Shown here in pieces: positions 5,582-6,575 of a DNA stretch of 6,575 bases; the first letter of the stretch is position 1; the number at the start of each line of letters is the position of its first letter. Below the pieces are notes generated by a model. The model ran no database searches. It saw nothing but the letters and a program-made list of their open reading frames with translations, and was not told where the DNA came from. The translations under genes were made by a program, and so were the position numbers. The DNA is from JBLHHI01 sp047614125. Lineage in GTDB: Bacteria > Bacteroidota > Bacteroidia > NS11-12g > UBA9320. Location of the stretch: the NCBI GenBank assembly GCA_047614125.1, contig JBLHHI010000155.1, positions 1 through 6,575 on the forward strand. The letters are read 5' to 3'.

Positions 5582-5695
5582 AAGACTAAAAGATACGTGA
5601 ATAGACTAAAAGATATATAGACTGAAAGACTGAAAGATGTTTAGAAGAGGGCTGGAGGTCTCCTAGTGAATTAATCTTTTGCTCTTTTAGTCTTT
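5582..5695. repeat. AGACTAAAAGA repeat array with inverted copy, long hairpin
   Basis: AGACTAAAAGATA occurs twice exactly (5583-5595 and 5603-5615, period 20). It is followed by two joined variants, AGACTGAAAGACTGAAAGAT (5619-5638), and then by inverted copies at 5674-5695. AAGACTAAAAGA (5582-5593) is a perfect 12-bp inverted match to 5683-5694. The segment 5619-5638 pairs with 5674-5693 over 20 positions: 16 Watson-Crick, 3 G-U and 1 mismatch, with a 35-nt loop. The wobbles are G-U only in plus-strand RNA. It fills most of the gap between the DUF3108 terminator and the stop of the convergent AsmA-like gene. It may be a dispersed intergenic repeat, a MITE-like remnant or a back-up terminator. 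Confidence 0.7.
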
Positions 5696-5710
5696 AAGGT
5701 CCAAACTTCC

Positions 5711-6575
5711 CTACCCGTCTTCCCAGCGTGTTTTTTTACGATCCTTGGTTGGAGTCTTTTCTCCTTTTAATTCCTTCTTCAAGTCTTCAAAAAATGATTT
5801 CTGCTCTTTTTTAGCTTCCTGCGTTACATTTTTTAAGGTTGATTTTTTATCGTATTTGATCTTCAAATCGTCCGGAGTGCCGTACATGTGAATTCGCACA
5901 CTCATTCCACCATCTTCTTCAGAGGTTAATTGATCTTCGCGTTTTCGCAACGCCCAACCAGATTTCGTTGCCAGTAGATCAGTTACACGTACTTTCATTC
6001 TGTAATCTATGTAATTGTCGAAGGAATGAGTTCCGCTTAGTTCGAGATTCATCGCATTATTTTTTACGGACATAAATGGAATATAAACAACTCTATTTTC
6101 AATACGCAAGGTGTTTTCAAAACTTTGAAAACGCACATTTTTCAAATCATGGAGTGCGATAAAGCTCGACAATGCTTGCATGGGTTCGTAATTATTGAGT
6201 TGTCCGTCGTCAATTTTTATCTGAGCAATGCACGATATACTTTTTTCATCTGGGTTAAAGCTGCGGTCAAAAAGCATATCCAACTGCACAGTTGTTTGAA
6301 GGCTTCCTTTCAAGTTGTTGGAAGTAAACTCGGTTTGTCCAAAATTTGAAAAATCGGAGAATAAAACTTCGATGTCCGTTCCGGCACTTTCTAGAATTCC
6401 AGAAAGGACAAACCCAGAACTATTTGGAATTAGATAAGCTTTTAAGAAGTTTGAGCCTTTCCAAGCATTAAAGCGCATGTTGTTAAAGTACATACCTCCA
6501 TTTTTCCAGTTAAACGAGCCCGCTAGCGCCGTTGATTTCAAGTTCGCCCATTCAAAATAATCCAGGCTTAGGTCG
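5711..6575 (-). CDS. AsmA-like protein, C-terminal part (5' end beyond window)
   Basis: The frame is open to the window edge (last visible codons read DLSLDYFEWANL before the TTG at 6541), so 287 C-terminal residues of a larger protein are seen. The TTG is not a start. The visible part matches the C-terminal region of Bacteroidota AsmA-like proteins: ALAGSFNWKNGGMYFNNMRF with FNAWKGSNF, a long run of beta strands, then QIKIDDGQLNNYEPMQALSSF, DLKNVRFQSFENTLRIENR, IPFMSVKNNAMNLELSGTH and DYRMKVRVTDLL. Such proteins are predicted to be envelope proteins anchored in the inner membrane by an N-terminal helix with a large periplasmic beta domain; the family is linked to outer-membrane and lipid homeostasis, and the exact role here is unknown. 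The last 45 residues are a lysine/glutamate-rich helical tail ending in RWEDG. The gene converges on the DUF3108 gene across a repeat-bearing gap; I see no T-tailed terminator of its own. Confidence 0.9.
   Translation of the reverse strand, partial: DLSLDYFEWANLKSTALAGSFNWKNGGMYFNNMRFNAWKGSNFLKAYLIPNSSGFVLSGILESAGTDIEVLFSDFSNFGQTEFTSNNLKGSLQTTVQLDMLFDRSFNPDEKSISCIAQIKIDDGQLNNYEPMQALSSFIALHDLKNVRFQSFENTLRIENRVVYIPFMSVKNNAMNLELSGTHSFDNYIDYRMKVRVTDLLATKSGWALRKREDQLTSEEDGGMSVRIHMYGTPDDLKIKYDKKSTLKNVTQEAKKEQKSFFEDLKKELKGEKTPTKDRKKTRWEDG

Noticed and set aside
5582..5695. CRISPR array
   Set aside because: The units are short (about 11-13 bp), unevenly spaced by 3-7 bp and partly inverted; there are no spacer-length gaps and no cas genes.

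Overview
The window looks like an ordinary chromosomal stretch from a member of the Bacteroidota, most likely Flavobacteriales or a relative. This is inferred from three things: a GldJ/GldK-type FGE-sulfatase-domain protein, an AsmA-like and a DUF3108 protein of the kind common in that phylum, and two exact copies of the Bacteroidota -7 promoter element TAnnTTTG. There is no RNA gene, CRISPR array, transposase or phage gene.

Left part (1-1075): a short non-coding leader, then a plus-strand gene whose protein matches the central and C-terminal parts of GldJ/GldK-like proteins. It lacks a signal peptide, a lipobox, the N-terminal third of the fold and the catalytic cysteines of true formylglycine-generating enzymes. 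It converges, with one base between stop codons, on a minus-strand operon.

Middle left (1077-2930, minus): a tight four-gene operon, in transcription order a lipocalin-like lipoprotein, 3-methyladenine DNA glycosylase I (tag), an ArsC/YfgD-type thioredoxin-fold protein and a small DUF1232 membrane protein. Gaps are 4 bp, a 4-bp ATGA overlap, and 6 bp.

Middle (3045-5520): a 170-bp divergent promoter region (4553-4722) drives two transcripts. To the left run an uncharacterised outer-membrane beta-barrel protein and an unrecognised 125-residue protein whose start overlaps the barrel gene's stop (TAATG). To the right runs a secreted DUF3108 protein. Both divergent genes carry a TAnnTTTG box exactly 6 bp before the ATG, which predicts leaderless or nearly leaderless mRNAs and overrides the longer ORF starts.

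Right part (5521-6575): a clear intrinsic terminator follows the DUF3108 gene. Next comes a 114-bp array of AGACTAAAAGA-like repeats with an inverted copy that can fold into a 20-bp hairpin, and then the 3' part of a minus-strand AsmA-like gene that continues beyond the window.

Most genes concern the cell envelope (GldJ/K-like, lipoprotein, outer-membrane barrel, DUF3108, AsmA-like) plus DNA alkylation repair and redox functions. I see no defence system or obviously new multi-gene system. The best leads are the truncated GldJ/K-like orphan, the paired near-leaderless promoters and the repeat/hairpin element.
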